Source: Paenibacillus melissococcoides
GTDB taxonomy: Bacteria; Bacillota; Bacilli; Paenibacillales; Paenibacillaceae
Length of the DNA: 64,000 nucleotides
Direction: 5' to 3'
Assembly: GCA_944800085.1 (NCBI GenBank)
Contig: CALYLO010000001.1
Coordinates: forward strand, 206,001-270,000
In this document: piece after piece, positions 52,826 to 62,033 of the stretch
Layout: each line of letters begins with the position of its first letter
Numbering within the stretch: position 1 is the first letter of the stretch
Translations under genes and position numbers: made by a program
The notes under the pieces: model-generated
Databases searched by the model: none
What the model saw: the letters and a program-made list of their open reading frames with translations, nothing else
What the model was told of the DNA's origin: nothing

Positions 52826-54436
52826 ATGATGAAACGAAGCAACTTGACGATGGCTCTTGTATTGACACTCATCTTGGCTCTGGTTGCGGGCTGCGCGCCG
52901 AAGGCGAACCAGTCCGGGGGAGACAGCGCCGCCGGCTCGGGCGAACAAACGAACGCAACGGGCAGCGGCTCCGGCAGCAAAACGCTGACCGTCGCCTATT
53001 CCGAAGGCGGGCAGACGCTCGATCCGGCGGAAGCGAACGATCTGACGTCGGATACGCTGGTGCTGTCCACGTATGATCAGCTTGTCACGTACGGCGTCAA
53101 AAACGTAGATGGCGCGGATATCGCCGCCACGGAAGAAATCAAGCCGATGCTGGCCGAGTCATGGGACGTATCCGATGACCAGAAGACGTATACGTTCAAG
53201 CTGCGCCAGGACGTGAAGTTCCATAGCGGCAATCCGCTCGATGCGGATGCGGTCGTGTTCTCGCTCGATCATATCAAAAACTCGAACTCGGGCGGGTTCC
53301 TGTATCAGCAAGCCTCCATCGAGTCGTACCGCAAGGTGGACGACCATACGGTGGAAGTGAAGCTGGAGCGCCCGAACCATATGTTCCTGCAAATTTTGGC
53401 GATGTACTCCTTCTCCGTCATCGATCCGAAAGCGATCGAAGGGGATCCGAGTGAATTTCTGAAGACGAAGACGGCGGGTTCCGGGCCATTCAAGCTGGAG
53501 AAATGGGATCCTTCCTCCGAGGCGGTATTCGTGGCGAATGACGATTACTGGCAGGAGCGCGCCAAGCTGGACAAAGTCGTCATGAAGTTCATGAAGGAAG
53601 CTTCGTCCCGCACGATGATGCTGAACAAGGGCGATATCGACCTGGCTATGGAGTTTCCGCCGAAGGATGTCGATACGCTGAAGCAGAACACCGGGCTGAC
53701 CGTGCGCTCTGATGCGAGCAACCGCATTTTGTACATGGGTCTGAACAATAACATGAAGCCGTTCGACAATCCGAAGGTGCGCCAGGCGATCGCCTACGCG
53801 ATTCCGCATGATGCGCTTCTGAAGGATGTCATGTACGGACAAGCCAAGCAAATGAAGAGCATCGTGGCAAGCAATACGCCGGGTTTTTCCGATAATGGCT
53901 ACGAGTATGAATACAACCTGGACAAAGCGAAGGAACTGCTGAAGGAAGCGGGCTACGAGAATGGCTTCTCGTTCGACTTCACGCTCGGCTCTGGCTTCAA
54001 AGACTGGGAAGACGCCGCCACGGTCATCCAGGCGGAGCTGAAAAAGATCGGCGTCACGATGAACATCAACAAGCTGGCGCGCGCGCAATTCCTGGAACAG
54101 CTTCGCACCGGCAATGTGCAGTCCTTCATGTCGAAATGGACCTCTTTCGTCAACGATCCGGAATATCATCTCGGCTTCCTGGTAGATAGCGAGAGCTCTT
54201 CCAACTACGTGCATTACGATAATGCGAAGGTCAATGAACTGCTGGATCTGGCGGCTATCGAGACGGACATGACGAAGCGCAATGCCATGTATGATGAGAT
54301 TCAGGGCTTGATCAATGCGGACATGCCTTATGTGTACATGTACGAATACAACCGCCTCGTGGCGTTCAACAACGACGTGAAGGGGTACATTTTCTTCCCG
54401 GATGAATGCTTGCGTTTTTACCCGCTTTCTAAATAA
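52826..54436 (+). CDS. Peptide-binding lipoprotein of the ABC transporter (SBP family 5)
   Basis: A 536-residue lipoprotein. The signal ends in the lipobox LVAGC, so Cys would be lipidated and the protein anchored outside the membrane. The SBP_bac_5 fold is evident (EGGQTLDPAEANDLTSDTLV, MLAESWDVSDDQKTYTFKLR, DVKFHSGNPLDADAVVFSL, IAYAIPHDALLKDVMYGQAK). A short Gly/Ser-rich linker follows the lipid anchor. ATG 52826 follows gggggagg. It supplies peptide substrates to the two permeases just upstream. Confidence 0.93.
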   Translation: MMKRSNLTMALVLTLILALVAGCAPKANQSGGDSAAGSGEQTNATGSGSGSKTLTVAYSEGGQTLDPAEANDLTSDTLVLSTYDQLVTYGVKNVDGADIAATEEIKPMLAESWDVSDDQKTYTFKLRQDVKFHSGNPLDADAVVFSLDHIKNSNSGGFLYQQASIESYRKVDDHTVEVKLERPNHMFLQILAMYSFSVIDPKAIEGDPSEFLKTKTAGSGPFKLEKWDPSSEAVFVANDDYWQERAKLDKVVMKFMKEASSRTMMLNKGDIDLAMEFPPKDVDTLKQNTGLTVRSDASNRILYMGLNNNMKPFDNPKVRQAIAYAIPHDALLKDVMYGQAKQMKSIVASNTPGFSDNGYEYEYNLDKAKELLKEAGYENGFSFDFTLGSGFKDWEDAATVIQAELKKIGVTMNINKLARAQFLEQLRTGNVQSFMSKWTSFVNDPEYHLGFLVDSESSSNYVHYDNAKVNELLDLAAIETDMTKRNAMYDEIQGLINADMPYVYMYEYNRLVAFNNDVKGYIFFPDECLRFYPLSK

Positions 54437-54479
54437 GAGATAACGATCGCAACGGATATAGATACAGGAGGGGATTACG

Positions 54480-55739
54480 GTGAACGAATGGAAGCAACGC
54501 TGGATAGACGAAGTGGAGCAGCGCCAGGACGAATTGCTGGGCTTGTGCTCGAAGCTGATTCAATTCCCGACGGAAAATCCGCCTGGAGACTCGCGTGACA
54601 TCAGCCAATTCATTATCGACTACTTGGCCGAGGTCGGCATCGAGACGAAGGTGTATGACGCCGGGGATAACATGCTCAATCTGATTGCGGCGATCGGCGA
54701 TGAGTCCGCGTCGGAACGTCATTTGATCTATTGCGGCCATACCGATGTCGTGCCGGCAGGCGACCGCTCCCGCTGGGACTTCGACCCGTTCTCCGGCGAA
54801 GTGCGGGACGGCTATGTGCTGGGACGCGGAGCCAGCGACATGAAATGCGGCTTGGCCGGGCTCATCTTCAGCGTCAAGCTGCTGAAGGAGCTGAATGTTC
54901 CGCTCAAAGGCAGACTGTCGCTGCTGATCGTGCCGGATGAGGAGACCGGCGGCCATCTCGGCGTGCCGTGGGTGTTCGAGCGGAAGCTGATCCACGGCAC
55001 GGCGGCGGTCATCGCCGAGCCGTCGCATCCGCTGCATCCGACCATCGGGCAGAAGGGAAGCTGCTGGTTCAACTTCACGGTGACAGGCACGCCGGGTCAC
55101 GGCAGCCTGTCGCCTATCCTCGGCGACAATGCGATTATGAAGGCGGCCGCAGCCGTTCAGGCGCTGCAGCAGCTGCATCATTATCCGGTGGAGCTGCCGG
55201 AGGAAGTGAAGGATATTATCGAAGTGACGAAGCGCTATATCGCGGAAAAAGAAAATGCCGATTTCTCCGCTATTATCGATCGCGTGTCGGTCAATGTCGG
55301 CCTGATCGAGGGCGGAACGAAGACGAACGTCGTGCCTGACCGCTGCACGGTCAGCGTCGATACCCGCCTTCCGTTCGGAGTCGAGCCGGCTCAGGTGCTG
55401 GCCGAGGCGAAGCGGCTGCTGTCCGAGATCGGCATCGAGACGGAGCTTCATCCGGAAGGCTTCCAGGGGCGGGCCAACTGGACGCCGCCGACGGATCCGA
55501 TCGTGGAGGAGCTCGTGCAGCATATTTGCGACGTGAAGCAGGAAGAAGGCTACGGCGTCCTGCAATGGGCTTCCAGCGATGCGCGGCATTTCCGCCGCGC
55601 CGGCATTCCGGTGCTGCAATACGGCCCTGCCGATCTGTCCACCATTCACGGCTTCAATGAGAAGGCGCCGGTGCAGGACGTGGTGGACGCGGCCAAGGTG
55701 TACACGCTGACGGCGCTCAGCTACTTGGGTGGTGAGTAA
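54480..55739 (+). CDS. M20-family metallopeptidase (ArgE/DapE/ACY1 type)
   Basis: A 419-residue cytoplasmic zinc hydrolase that would cut imported peptides or deacylate amino acids. Metal ligands are visible in [23 protein letters not shown] (bridging Asp), [13 protein letters not shown] (catalytic Glu pair) and the C-terminal ASSDARHF and [10 protein letters not shown]. The dimerisation lid lies in the middle ([12 protein letters not shown]). The start is GTG 54480 behind aggagggg by 6 bases. Its place between the binding protein and the ATPase genes shows that it works with the transporter. Confidence 0.92.
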   Translation: MNEWKQRWIDEVEQRQDELLGLCSKLIQFPTENPPGDSRDISQFIIDYLAEVGIETKVYDAGDNMLNLIAAIGDESASERHLIYCGHTDVVPAGDRSRWDFDPFSGEVRDGYVLGRGASDMKCGLAGLIFSVKLLKELNVPLKGRLSLLIVPDEETGGHLGVPWVFERKLIHGTAAVIAEPSHPLHPTIGQKGSCWFNFTVTGTPGHGSLSPILGDNAIMKAAAAVQALQQLHHYPVELPEEVKDIIEVTKRYIAEKENADFSAIIDRVSVNVGLIEGGTKTNVVPDRCTVSVDTRLPFGVEPAQVLAEAKRLLSEIGIETELHPEGFQGRANWTPPTDPIVEELVQHICDVKQEEGYGVLQWASSDARHFRRAGIPVLQYGPADLSTIHGFNEKAPVQDVVDAAKVYTLTALSYLGGE

Positions 55740-55740
55740 G

Positions 55741-56721
55741 ATGGAACCGGTGCTGGCAGTCGAACAGCTGGAAACGGAGTTTGTTACGAACGGGGGCGTC
55801 TTCAAGGCGGTGGACGGCGTAAGCTTCCATGTGCACCAAGGCGAGACGCTCGGCGTTGTCGGCGAATCGGGCTGCGGCAAAAGCGTCACCTCCCTGTCCA
55901 TCATGGGTCTTCTCCCTAAGAAGATTGGCCGGGTGAAGGGCGGACGCATTCAGTTCCATGGGAACGACCTGCTGCAAGTCCCGGAAAAGCAAATGAGGTC
56001 CATTCGCGGCAACCGGATCGCGATGATCTTCCAGGAGCCGATGACCTCGCTCAATCCGGTGTTCCGGATCGGCGATCAACTGGCCGAGGCTATCCAGCTT
56101 CATAAGAAGCTGAAGCGCAAGGAAGCGATGCGGCATGCCGTCGACATGCTGCGCAAGGTCGGCATTCCGCATCCCGATTCGGTGGCGCAGGAGTATCCGC
56201 ACCAGCTCTCGGGCGGGATGCGCCAGCGGGTCATGATCGCGATGGCGATGTCCTGCAATCCGGAGGTGCTGATTGCGGATGAGCCGACGACGGCGCTGGA
56301 CGTGACCATTCAAGCGCAAATTTTGGATTTGATGCGGCAGCTGCAGGAGGAAGAGAAGACGTCCATCCTGCTCATTACCCACGACCTCGGGGTCGTCGCC
56401 GAGATGTGCCACCGCGTCGTCGTCATGTACGCGGGGCAGGTCGTGGAGGAGGCGGATGTGGACACGCTCTTCGAATCGCCGCAGCATCCGTATACGCAGG
56501 GGCTGCTGGCCTCGCTGCCGCAGCTCGCCGGGGAGCAGGAGCGGCTGGAGTCGATTCCCGGCACGGTGCCGAGTCCGCTGCAGATGCCGCCGGGCTGCCG
56601 CTTCGCCCCGCGCTGCAAATACCGGACGGAAGCGTGCGATCAGGCGCAGCCCGCGCTGACGGACTTGGGCGGGGGGCACCGTTGCCGCTGTCTGCTCGTC
56701 GAGAAGGGGGTGGCGCGATGA
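55741..56721 (+). CDS. Dipeptide ABC transporter ATPase (DppD type)
   Basis: A 326-residue ATPase. Walker A is GESGCGKSV, the Q-loop [13 protein letters not shown], the signature [12 protein letters not shown], Walker [12 protein letters not shown] and the H-loop [10 protein letters not shown]. The C-terminal oligopeptide-transporter extension with its Cys cluster is present ([17 protein letters not shown]). ATG 55741 follows the M20 stop by one base. It overlaps the next ATPase gene by four bases. Confidence 0.93.
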   Translation: MEPVLAVEQLETEFVTNGGVFKAVDGVSFHVHQGETLGVVGESGCGKSVTSLSIMGLLPKKIGRVKGGRIQFHGNDLLQVPEKQMRSIRGNRIAMIFQEPMTSLNPVFRIGDQLAEAIQLHKKLKRKEAMRHAVDMLRKVGIPHPDSVAQEYPHQLSGGMRQRVMIAMAMSCNPEVLIADEPTTALDVTIQAQILDLMRQLQEEEKTSILLITHDLGVVAEMCHRVVVMYAGQVVEEADVDTLFESPQHPYTQGLLASLPQLAGEQERLESIPGTVPSPLQMPPGCRFAPRCKYRTEACDQAQPALTDLGGGHRCRCLLVEKGVAR

Positions 56722-57680
56722 CGGCATTGCTGCAAGTGCGCAATCTGAAAAAGCATTATCCGATTCGCAAAGGTCTCCTCAATAAGCAGGTCGGCTCCGT
56801 GAAATCGGTGGATGGCTTGAACTTCGATATCTATGAAGGCGAGACCTTCGGCATCGTCGGCGAATCCGGCTGCGGCAAGTCGACGACGGGCCGCTCCGTC
56901 TTGCGCCTGATTGAACCGACGGAAGGCGAAATCTGGTTCCAGGGACGCAACATTATGGCGCTCTCTCCGAAGGAGCTGCGCCAGCTTCGCCCCGAGATGA
57001 GCATGATCTTCCAGGATCCGTACGCGTCGCTGAATCCGCGCTGGACCGTGCAGCGCATCCTGGAGGAGCCGCTGCAGACCCATCTGCCGATCCGGTCCTC
57101 GGAGCGTAAGCGGCGGGTGCAGGAACTGATGGAGCGGGTAGGGCTGTCGGCATTTCAAGCGAACCGTTTTCCGCATGAATTCTCGGGCGGCCAGCGGCAG
57201 CGCGTCGGCATCGCCCGCGCCCTGGCGCTCAACCCGAAGTTCATCGTCTGCGACGAGCCGGTCTCGGCGCTGGACGTCTCGATTCAGTCGCAGGTGCTCA
57301 ACCTGATGCAGGATTTACAGGAGCAAGAGAAGCTGACCTATATGTTCATTTCTCATGATTTATCGGTCGTCAAGTTCCTGTGCACGCGGGTCGGCGTCAT
57401 GTATCTCGGCAAAATGGTCGAGCTGGCGCCTAAGGGCAAGCTGTATGCAAATCCGCTCCATCCTTATACGAAGGCGCTGATGTCGGCGGTGCCCGTGCCG
57501 AACCCGAAGGCGAAGAAGGAGCGCATCGTCTTGTCCGGCGAAGTGCCGAGCGCCAAAAATCCGCCGCAAGGCTGCGCCTTCCACCTTCGCTGCCCGATTG
57601 CGTCGGAGCGCTGCCGCACCGTCCAGCCGGAATGGCGGGAGGCGGATGAAGGGCATTGGGTGGCCTGCCACCATATCTAA
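56718..57680 (+). CDS. Dipeptide ABC transporter ATPase (DppF type)
   Basis: A 320-residue ATPase forming the heterodimeric motor with the DppD-type protein. Motifs are Walker [24 protein letters not shown], signature [12 protein letters not shown], Walker [12 protein letters not shown] and FISHDLSVV. The C-terminal extension [18 protein letters not shown] would bind an iron-sulfur cluster or zinc as in relatives. It starts inside the stop of the preceding gene (ATGA). Confidence 0.93.
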   Translation: MTALLQVRNLKKHYPIRKGLLNKQVGSVKSVDGLNFDIYEGETFGIVGESGCGKSTTGRSVLRLIEPTEGEIWFQGRNIMALSPKELRQLRPEMSMIFQDPYASLNPRWTVQRILEEPLQTHLPIRSSERKRRVQELMERVGLSAFQANRFPHEFSGGQRQRVGIARALALNPKFIVCDEPVSALDVSIQSQVLNLMQDLQEQEKLTYMFISHDLSVVKFLCTRVGVMYLGKMVELAPKGKLYANPLHPYTKALMSAVPVPNPKAKKERIVLSGEVPSAKNPPQGCAFHLRCPIASERCRTVQPEWREADEGHWVACHHI

Positions 57681-57787
57681 GGCAGGCCCGTCTAAGGCAG
57701 GCCGGCAGAGAGGCTGACAGGTTGCGCTGCAACGTAACTATGATGATATCGACAACTATGACATCGAGCGGAAAAGGAGAGAAAATC

Positions 57788-58732
57788 ATGGCTTTACTGC
57801 AAACGTTGCGAATCTATGAAGCGGTAGACAATGCATTTACATCCGGCGAGGCGGTGAAGGAGCTGTTCAAGCCTTATCCGCTGGCCGACGTAAGCGTGCA
57901 GCGGGTTCATGGCGAGAAGGGATTTACGGATTTCATCCGCATCCTTATCCCGGGGACGGAAGGCAAGCGCGGGGGCGGACAAGCGCCGAGCTTCGGCATC
58001 GTCGGCCGGTTAGGCGGCTTGGGCGCCCGGCCGCAGCGCATCGGGCTCGTCTCCGACGGCGACGGCGCGATTGCGGCGCTGTCGGCCGCATTGAAGCTCG
58101 CCGACATGAGCGTGAAGGGCGACCGGCTAAAAGGGGATGTATACATTACGACCCACATTTGCCCGGACGCGCCTACCTTGCCGCATGAGCCGGTCGATTT
58201 CATGGATTCGCCCGTTGATATTGCGACGATGAACGAATACGAGGTGCTGGACGAGATGGAAGCGGTCTTGTCCATCGACACGACGAAAGGCAACCGCGTC
58301 ATCAATCATAAAGGAATCGCCATTTCCCCGACGGTGAAGGAAGGCTATATCCTGCGCGTCAGCGATGATCTGCTTCGCATCATGGAGATGACGACCGGAC
58401 AGCTTCCGGTCACGTTCCCGGTGACGACGCAGGACATTACGCCGTATGGCAACGGGCTGTATCATATTAACAGCATCCTGCAGCCTTGCGTCACGACCGC
58501 CGCGCCGGTCGTCGGCGTCGCGATTACCGCGCAATCGACCGTGCCCGGCTGCGGGACGGGAGCAAGTCATGAAGTCGATATCGCGCTCGCCGCGCGCTTC
58601 GCGGTGGAGGTCGCCAAGGAATTCACGAATGAAGTCTGTTCCTTCTATAATAAGGAAGAGTTCGAGCATATGCTTAACCTGTATGGGCCGATGAATGCGC
58701 TGCAGACGTTGGGAAAAACGGTGCAATCTTAG
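57788..58732 (+). CDS. DUF1177 family protein
   Basis: A 314-residue cytoplasmic protein of the DUF1177 family, function unknown. Recognisable segments are FGIVGRLGGLGARPQRIGLV, VYITTHICPDAPTLPHEPVD, DTTKGNRVINHKGIAISPTV and ITAQSTVPGCGTGASHEVDI. ATG 57788 follows aaaggag. It lies in the peptide-uptake operon between the ATPase and AroM genes, a grouping seen in other bacteria, so a role in processing the imported compound is likely. The many His, Cys and Asp residues would fit a metalloenzyme, but this is speculative. Confidence 0.88.
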   Translation: MALLQTLRIYEAVDNAFTSGEAVKELFKPYPLADVSVQRVHGEKGFTDFIRILIPGTEGKRGGGQAPSFGIVGRLGGLGARPQRIGLVSDGDGAIAALSAALKLADMSVKGDRLKGDVYITTHICPDAPTLPHEPVDFMDSPVDIATMNEYEVLDEMEAVLSIDTTKGNRVINHKGIAISPTVKEGYILRVSDDLLRIMEMTTGQLPVTFPVTTQDITPYGNGLYHINSILQPCVTTAAPVVGVAITAQSTVPGCGTGASHEVDIALAARFAVEVAKEFTNEVCSFYNKEEFEHMLNLYGPMNALQTLGKTVQS

Positions 58733-58797
58733 ACCCTGTATGATCATGCAACGTTTTGCTTAATGCCCCGCCGCAAGAGAGAAAGGAGGCAGCCGGG

Positions 58798-59499
58798 ATG
58801 GAACGAAGCGGCAGCCGGCAACGCGTCAAAATAGGTCTCATTACGATAGGACAAGCGCCGCGAACGGATGTGCAGCCATTGATTGAGCGCTGGCTGGCGC
58901 CTTGTGCGGATGTTATCCAGCTTGGCGTGCTCGATGGCATGGCGCCGGCGGAGATCGAGCGCGAGCTTGGCCCGCAGGAGGGCGAATTCGTCCTGACGAC
59001 ACGGCTGACCGACGGTCAAGCCGTCGTCTTGTCCGCGGCCAAAACGGAAACAGCAATGCAGCGCTTGATTGACGAGTGCGAACGGCAGGGCTGCCAAGTG
59101 ATCATTCTGCTCTGCACCGGCGCCTTCCGTCATCTTGCCGCTGAACGAGCCTTATTGATTGAACCGGAACGGATACTGACGCCCGCGATTGCGAACCTGG
59201 CTGGCGGGACGCAGATTGGCTTGATCATTCCGCTGGCGGAGCAAGCGGAGGAAATGCGCCAGAAATGGGGCGCGTTCGGCGCCTCGATTACGACGGCAGC
59301 CGCTTCTCCCTACACGGCGACGCGGGAACAGCTTGCGGCCGCCGCACAGGATCTGAGAGCTGCCGGGGCCGGAATCATCGTGCTCGATTGCATGGGATAC
59401 ACGCTAGAGCATCAGCAGATCGCCAGACAGGCGAGCGGATGCTTCGCGCTGCTCTCGAGCAGCTTGCTGTTCAAGCTGATAACAGAATTTTGTGAATAA
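58798..59499 (+). CDS. AroM family protein
   Basis: A 233-residue cytoplasmic protein of the AroM family. Segments are IGLITIGQAPRTDVQPLIER, FVLTTRLTDGQAVVLSAAKT, VIILLCTGAFRHLAA and IIVLDCMGYTLEHQQIA. The Cys-containing loops CTGAF and DCMGY resemble the two catalytic Cys loops of Asp/Glu/hydantoin racemases, so a racemase-type activity on an imported or released amino acid is plausible. The molecular role of AroM is not established. ATG 58798 follows a perfect aaaggagg by 8 bases. It is the last gene of the operon. Confidence 0.88.
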   Translation: MERSGSRQRVKIGLITIGQAPRTDVQPLIERWLAPCADVIQLGVLDGMAPAEIERELGPQEGEFVLTTRLTDGQAVVLSAAKTETAMQRLIDECERQGCQVIILLCTGAFRHLAAERALLIEPERILTPAIANLAGGTQIGLIIPLAEQAEEMRQKWGAFGASITTAAASPYTATREQLAAAAQDLRAAGAGIIVLDCMGYTLEHQQIARQASGCFALLSSSLLFKLITEFCE

Positions 59500-59529
59500 A
59501 GGGTAGAACGAGTGGAATCAACAGATGAT

Positions 59530-59571
59530 AACCGCCTGTTGCTTGCGGAAGCGAGCAGCGGGCGGTTTTTT
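59530..59571 (+). terminator. Rho-independent terminator of the peptide-uptake operon
   Basis: A long stem (aaccgcc-tg-ttgctt-gc with gc-gagca-gc-gggcggtt) is followed by six T residues. Confidence 0.85.
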
Positions 59572-59640
59572 GAGTTGCCTGTTACTTGCACTTACCTGCT
59601 CTAAGGCCGCTCTATTTTGGAAAGGATGTACCTTCTCCCG

Positions 59641-59671
59641 CTCTTAGCTTCACTATCCCATCGGTTCAGAC
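59641..59671 (-). repeat. Inverted copy of the gatgggatag repeat
   Basis: The minus strand reads tctgaaccgatgggatagtg followed by aagctaagag, matching the unit of the array at 49330-49745. Confidence 0.8.
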
Positions 59672-59706
59672 AGGGGGGAACACCTCGGAATGATGACACT
59701 TCTAAG

Positions 59707-59770
59707 TATAGACAGTAAGTATGTATAGGCAGCAAGTATGTATAGCAGCAAGTATGTATAGGCAGCGAGG
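59707..59770 (+). repeat. Short minisatellite (agcaagtatgtatagg units)
   Basis: Four head-to-tail units of 16-17 bases: gtatagacagtaa, gtatgtataggcagcaa, gtatgtatagcagcaa, gtatgtataggcagcga. Confidence 0.8.
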
Positions 59771-59877
59771 AATGCCTGTCCCGCCGACACGATGGCAGTG
59801 TTGCGGCACGGGGGAAGAGGAGCTCTAGATGCCCATTTATATAGTTAGAAAAGAATCAGGATTCGCCTCGGCCGCTT

Positions 59878-59970
59878 CTGAACGAATGCGAGAGTGGATA
59901 TAAAGAAGAAAACAGCGCCTGCACCCGGCGCTGAGTCGATGGGATATTGTGCCTAAGGCCTAAGAAGAGA
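59878..59970 (+). repeat. Two further units of the gatgggata repeat
   Basis: A decayed unit begins ctgaacgaatgcgagagtgg at 59878. A better one begins ctgagtcgatgggatattgt at 59931, 53 bases later, followed by gcctaagg. They continue the family of the 49.3-kb array. Confidence 0.7.
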
Positions 59971-60199
59971 AAGACTGCAGCATGCAACTGCACCCTTGGC
60001 TTTGCCCGAACATTGACTCCGCCCCGTACAACAACAAGGGACTGTCCCATACTCAGTCGCAGGGGAAGACGGGCAACTCGCAGGGTAAGACGGGCAACAG
60101 GGAATATAGGTACTTAAAAGACGGCGGCGGGCCAAGCGGCGGAAGAGAGAGGCGGCAGTGAAATCCTGCAAAAGCGCAGGATTTTTCGTAATTTGAGAC

Positions 60200-60220
60200 G
60201 CTATTTGATGAAATTCCTGC
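60200..60220 (-). repeat. Exact inverted copy of the 21-base repeat at 11412
   Basis: The plus strand starts gctatttgatgaaatt and ends cctgc. It lies among other cctgca hairpins just left of the IS1182-type element. Confidence 0.7.
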
Positions 60221-60285
60221 GTAAGTACATTAATTTTGCTAATTTTCAATTAAAATCCATTATCATGGCTAAAATTCCTGCAGTT

Positions 60286-61853
60286 TTCAGAGTGTTGAGA
60301 AAGTCTATGTTAATTACCCATTCACCGCGTTAATTTGGTATAATGTTCTTATCATAATCCATGGAAAGCGCGGTGTTTGTATGCTTTACACGAATGATCC
60401 CAACCCACAACTGGACTATGAACTGGTTTGTCTTGAGCATATGGTTGCCCCTGATCACTTGCTTCGTCATATCGATAAACATATTGATTTTACCTTTATT
60501 TTGGACCTTGTGCGTCCTTACTACAGCGAGTCGAACGGCCGACCATCTGTGGATCCCATTGTGTTCTTTAAAATGCTGCTGATCGGCTACTTGTATAACA
60601 TTCGCTCAGAGCGAGAACTGGAGCGAGTCGTCAACGATTCCCTGGCTTTTCGGTGGTTCTTACGGCTCGGGCTTTCCGGCAAAGCGCCTGACCATTCGAT
60701 CTTTAGCTGGAACCGGAAAAATCGGTTTAAGGATACTACCGTCTTCCAAGATATCTTCGATAATATCGTTCAGCAGGCGATTCAGCACAACATGGTGGGA
60801 GGGCGGCTGCTCTTTACCGACTCCACGCATATCAAGGCAAATGCCAATAACGGACGGTACGAGAAACGAGAAGTCACTTGTACGCCTTATGAATATCTCC
60901 AAGAGCTGGAGCAAGCCGTGAATGAGGATCGGGTCGCTTTTGGAAAAAAGCCACTGCCTCCCAAAGAGGAGGCCGAAACCAAGGAACAAAAAGTTAGCTT
61001 AACAGATCCGGATAGCGGAAACCTGAATCGGGATGGAAAACCGGAAGGGTTTCATTATTTAGATCACCGCACCGTAGATCATAAATACAACGTGATTACG
61101 GACTGCTACGTTACGCCTGGAAATGTGAATGATTCGGTTGTTTATGTGGATCGTCTACTACATCAAATAGAGAAGTTTGGCTGGGAAAAGTCGCTGGAGG
61201 CCGTTGCACTCGACTCTGGTTACATGACGGCCTATGTTTGTTACCGTACGAACAAATTAAACATCACGGCAGTTATTCCAGAGCGTTCGACCCGTGAACA
61301 CGGTGTATTTCCCAAAGAGAAATTTCATTATGATGCAGAAAAGAATGTTTTTATCTGTCCAAACCAGCAAGAACTCACGTACCGCACCACAACACGAAAA
61401 GGATTCAGAGATTATAAATCCGATCCCAAACAATGCGCTGCCTGTCCATTATTGAGCAAGTGTAACGAGAACAAAAATAAACAACGCACCATACAACGGC
61501 ATATCTGGGAAGAACACAAAGAGAAAGTAGTTCAAAACTTCCAGAGTGAGAGCGGAAAAGCCGTTTATGCCCTACGCGCCCAAACCATTGAGCGAAGTTT
61601 CGCGGATGCCAAAGTGCTCCATGGACTTCGCTATTGCCGGTTTCGGGGAAGAGACAAGGTGCAGGAGCAAGTGCTAATGACAGCCACTGCACAGAACATA
61701 AAAAAGATAGCCACACATCTCGCCAGAAGGGTGGGGTAAAGCAAAGACCCCATCCCCCCTCCATTCTCTCTCACCAAACACCACTTTTTCCCAGCAAAAT
61801 GATATTACAATGATATTACTTCGTAAAAAACAGGGGTTTTCCAACAGCCTGAG
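60286..61853 (+). mobile_element. IS1182-type insertion sequence
   Basis: One transposase gene is flanked by imperfect inverted repeats: left ttcagagtgttgagaaa (60286-60302) and right ttttccaacagcctgag (61837-61853), pairing at about 12 of 17 positions. The bases outside are attcctgcagtt on the left and ttttgcaggaacc on the right, themselves an inverted pair, so the element sits in the middle of a cctgca/tgcagg hairpin. The ends are assigned by eye. The element looks complete. Confidence 0.7.
60381..61739 (+). CDS. IS1182-family transposase
   Basis: A 452-residue DDE transposase. The N-terminal block LLRHIDKHIDFTFILDLVRP, RPSVDPIVFFKMLLIGYLYN and RELERVVNDSLAFRWFLRLG is typical of the family. 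Likely catalytic Asp residues are in LLFTDSTHIKANAN and EAVALDSGYMTA, and a Glu follows in AQTIERSFADAKVLHGLRYC. A Cys cluster (CAACPLLSKC) may bind zinc. The frame is intact, so the element may be active. Confidence 0.93.
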   Translation: MLYTNDPNPQLDYELVCLEHMVAPDHLLRHIDKHIDFTFILDLVRPYYSESNGRPSVDPIVFFKMLLIGYLYNIRSERELERVVNDSLAFRWFLRLGLSGKAPDHSIFSWNRKNRFKDTTVFQDIFDNIVQQAIQHNMVGGRLLFTDSTHIKANANNGRYEKREVTCTPYEYLQELEQAVNEDRVAFGKKPLPPKEEAETKEQKVSLTDPDSGNLNRDGKPEGFHYLDHRTVDHKYNVITDCYVTPGNVNDSVVYVDRLLHQIEKFGWEKSLEAVALDSGYMTAYVCYRTNKLNITAVIPERSTREHGVFPKEKFHYDAEKNVFICPNQQELTYRTTTRKGFRDYKSDPKQCAACPLLSKCNENKNKQRTIQRHIWEEHKEKVVQNFQSESGKAVYALRAQTIERSFADAKVLHGLRYCRFRGRDKVQEQVLMTATAQNIKKIATHLARRVG

Positions 61854-61972
61854 TTTTGCAGGAACCCCTGTAACGGAGTAAACGTCACAAGGAAAAACTG
61901 CATTTTGGCAGTTTATTCAGCAATGCGAGCTGTGAGAAGAAAGTTCGGCAAATCGAACTATGAGAAGAAGGA

Positions 61973-62017
61973 GGGCTGTCTCCCTGCAGCTAAAAACTAC
62001 TTCATGGGACAGCCCCC
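61973..62017. terminator. Hairpin behind the GH8 gene, related to 11215-11262
   Basis: The sequence gggctgtctccctgcag pairs with ctacttcatgggacagccccc. It lies just past the GH8 stop and, read on the minus strand, ends in tccttctt, so it may terminate that gene. It shares words with the hairpin at 11215-11262. Confidence 0.5.
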
Positions 62018-62033
62018 AGAAGATGCGTTTAAG

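Larger units (their letters stand above)
59500..60285. other. Gene-free stretch with several repeat families
   Basis: It contains the operon terminator, inverted and direct copies of the gatgggata repeat, a short minisatellite, and cctgca hairpin repeats up to the left end of the IS1182-type element. No coding frame is convincing. Confidence 0.6.
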
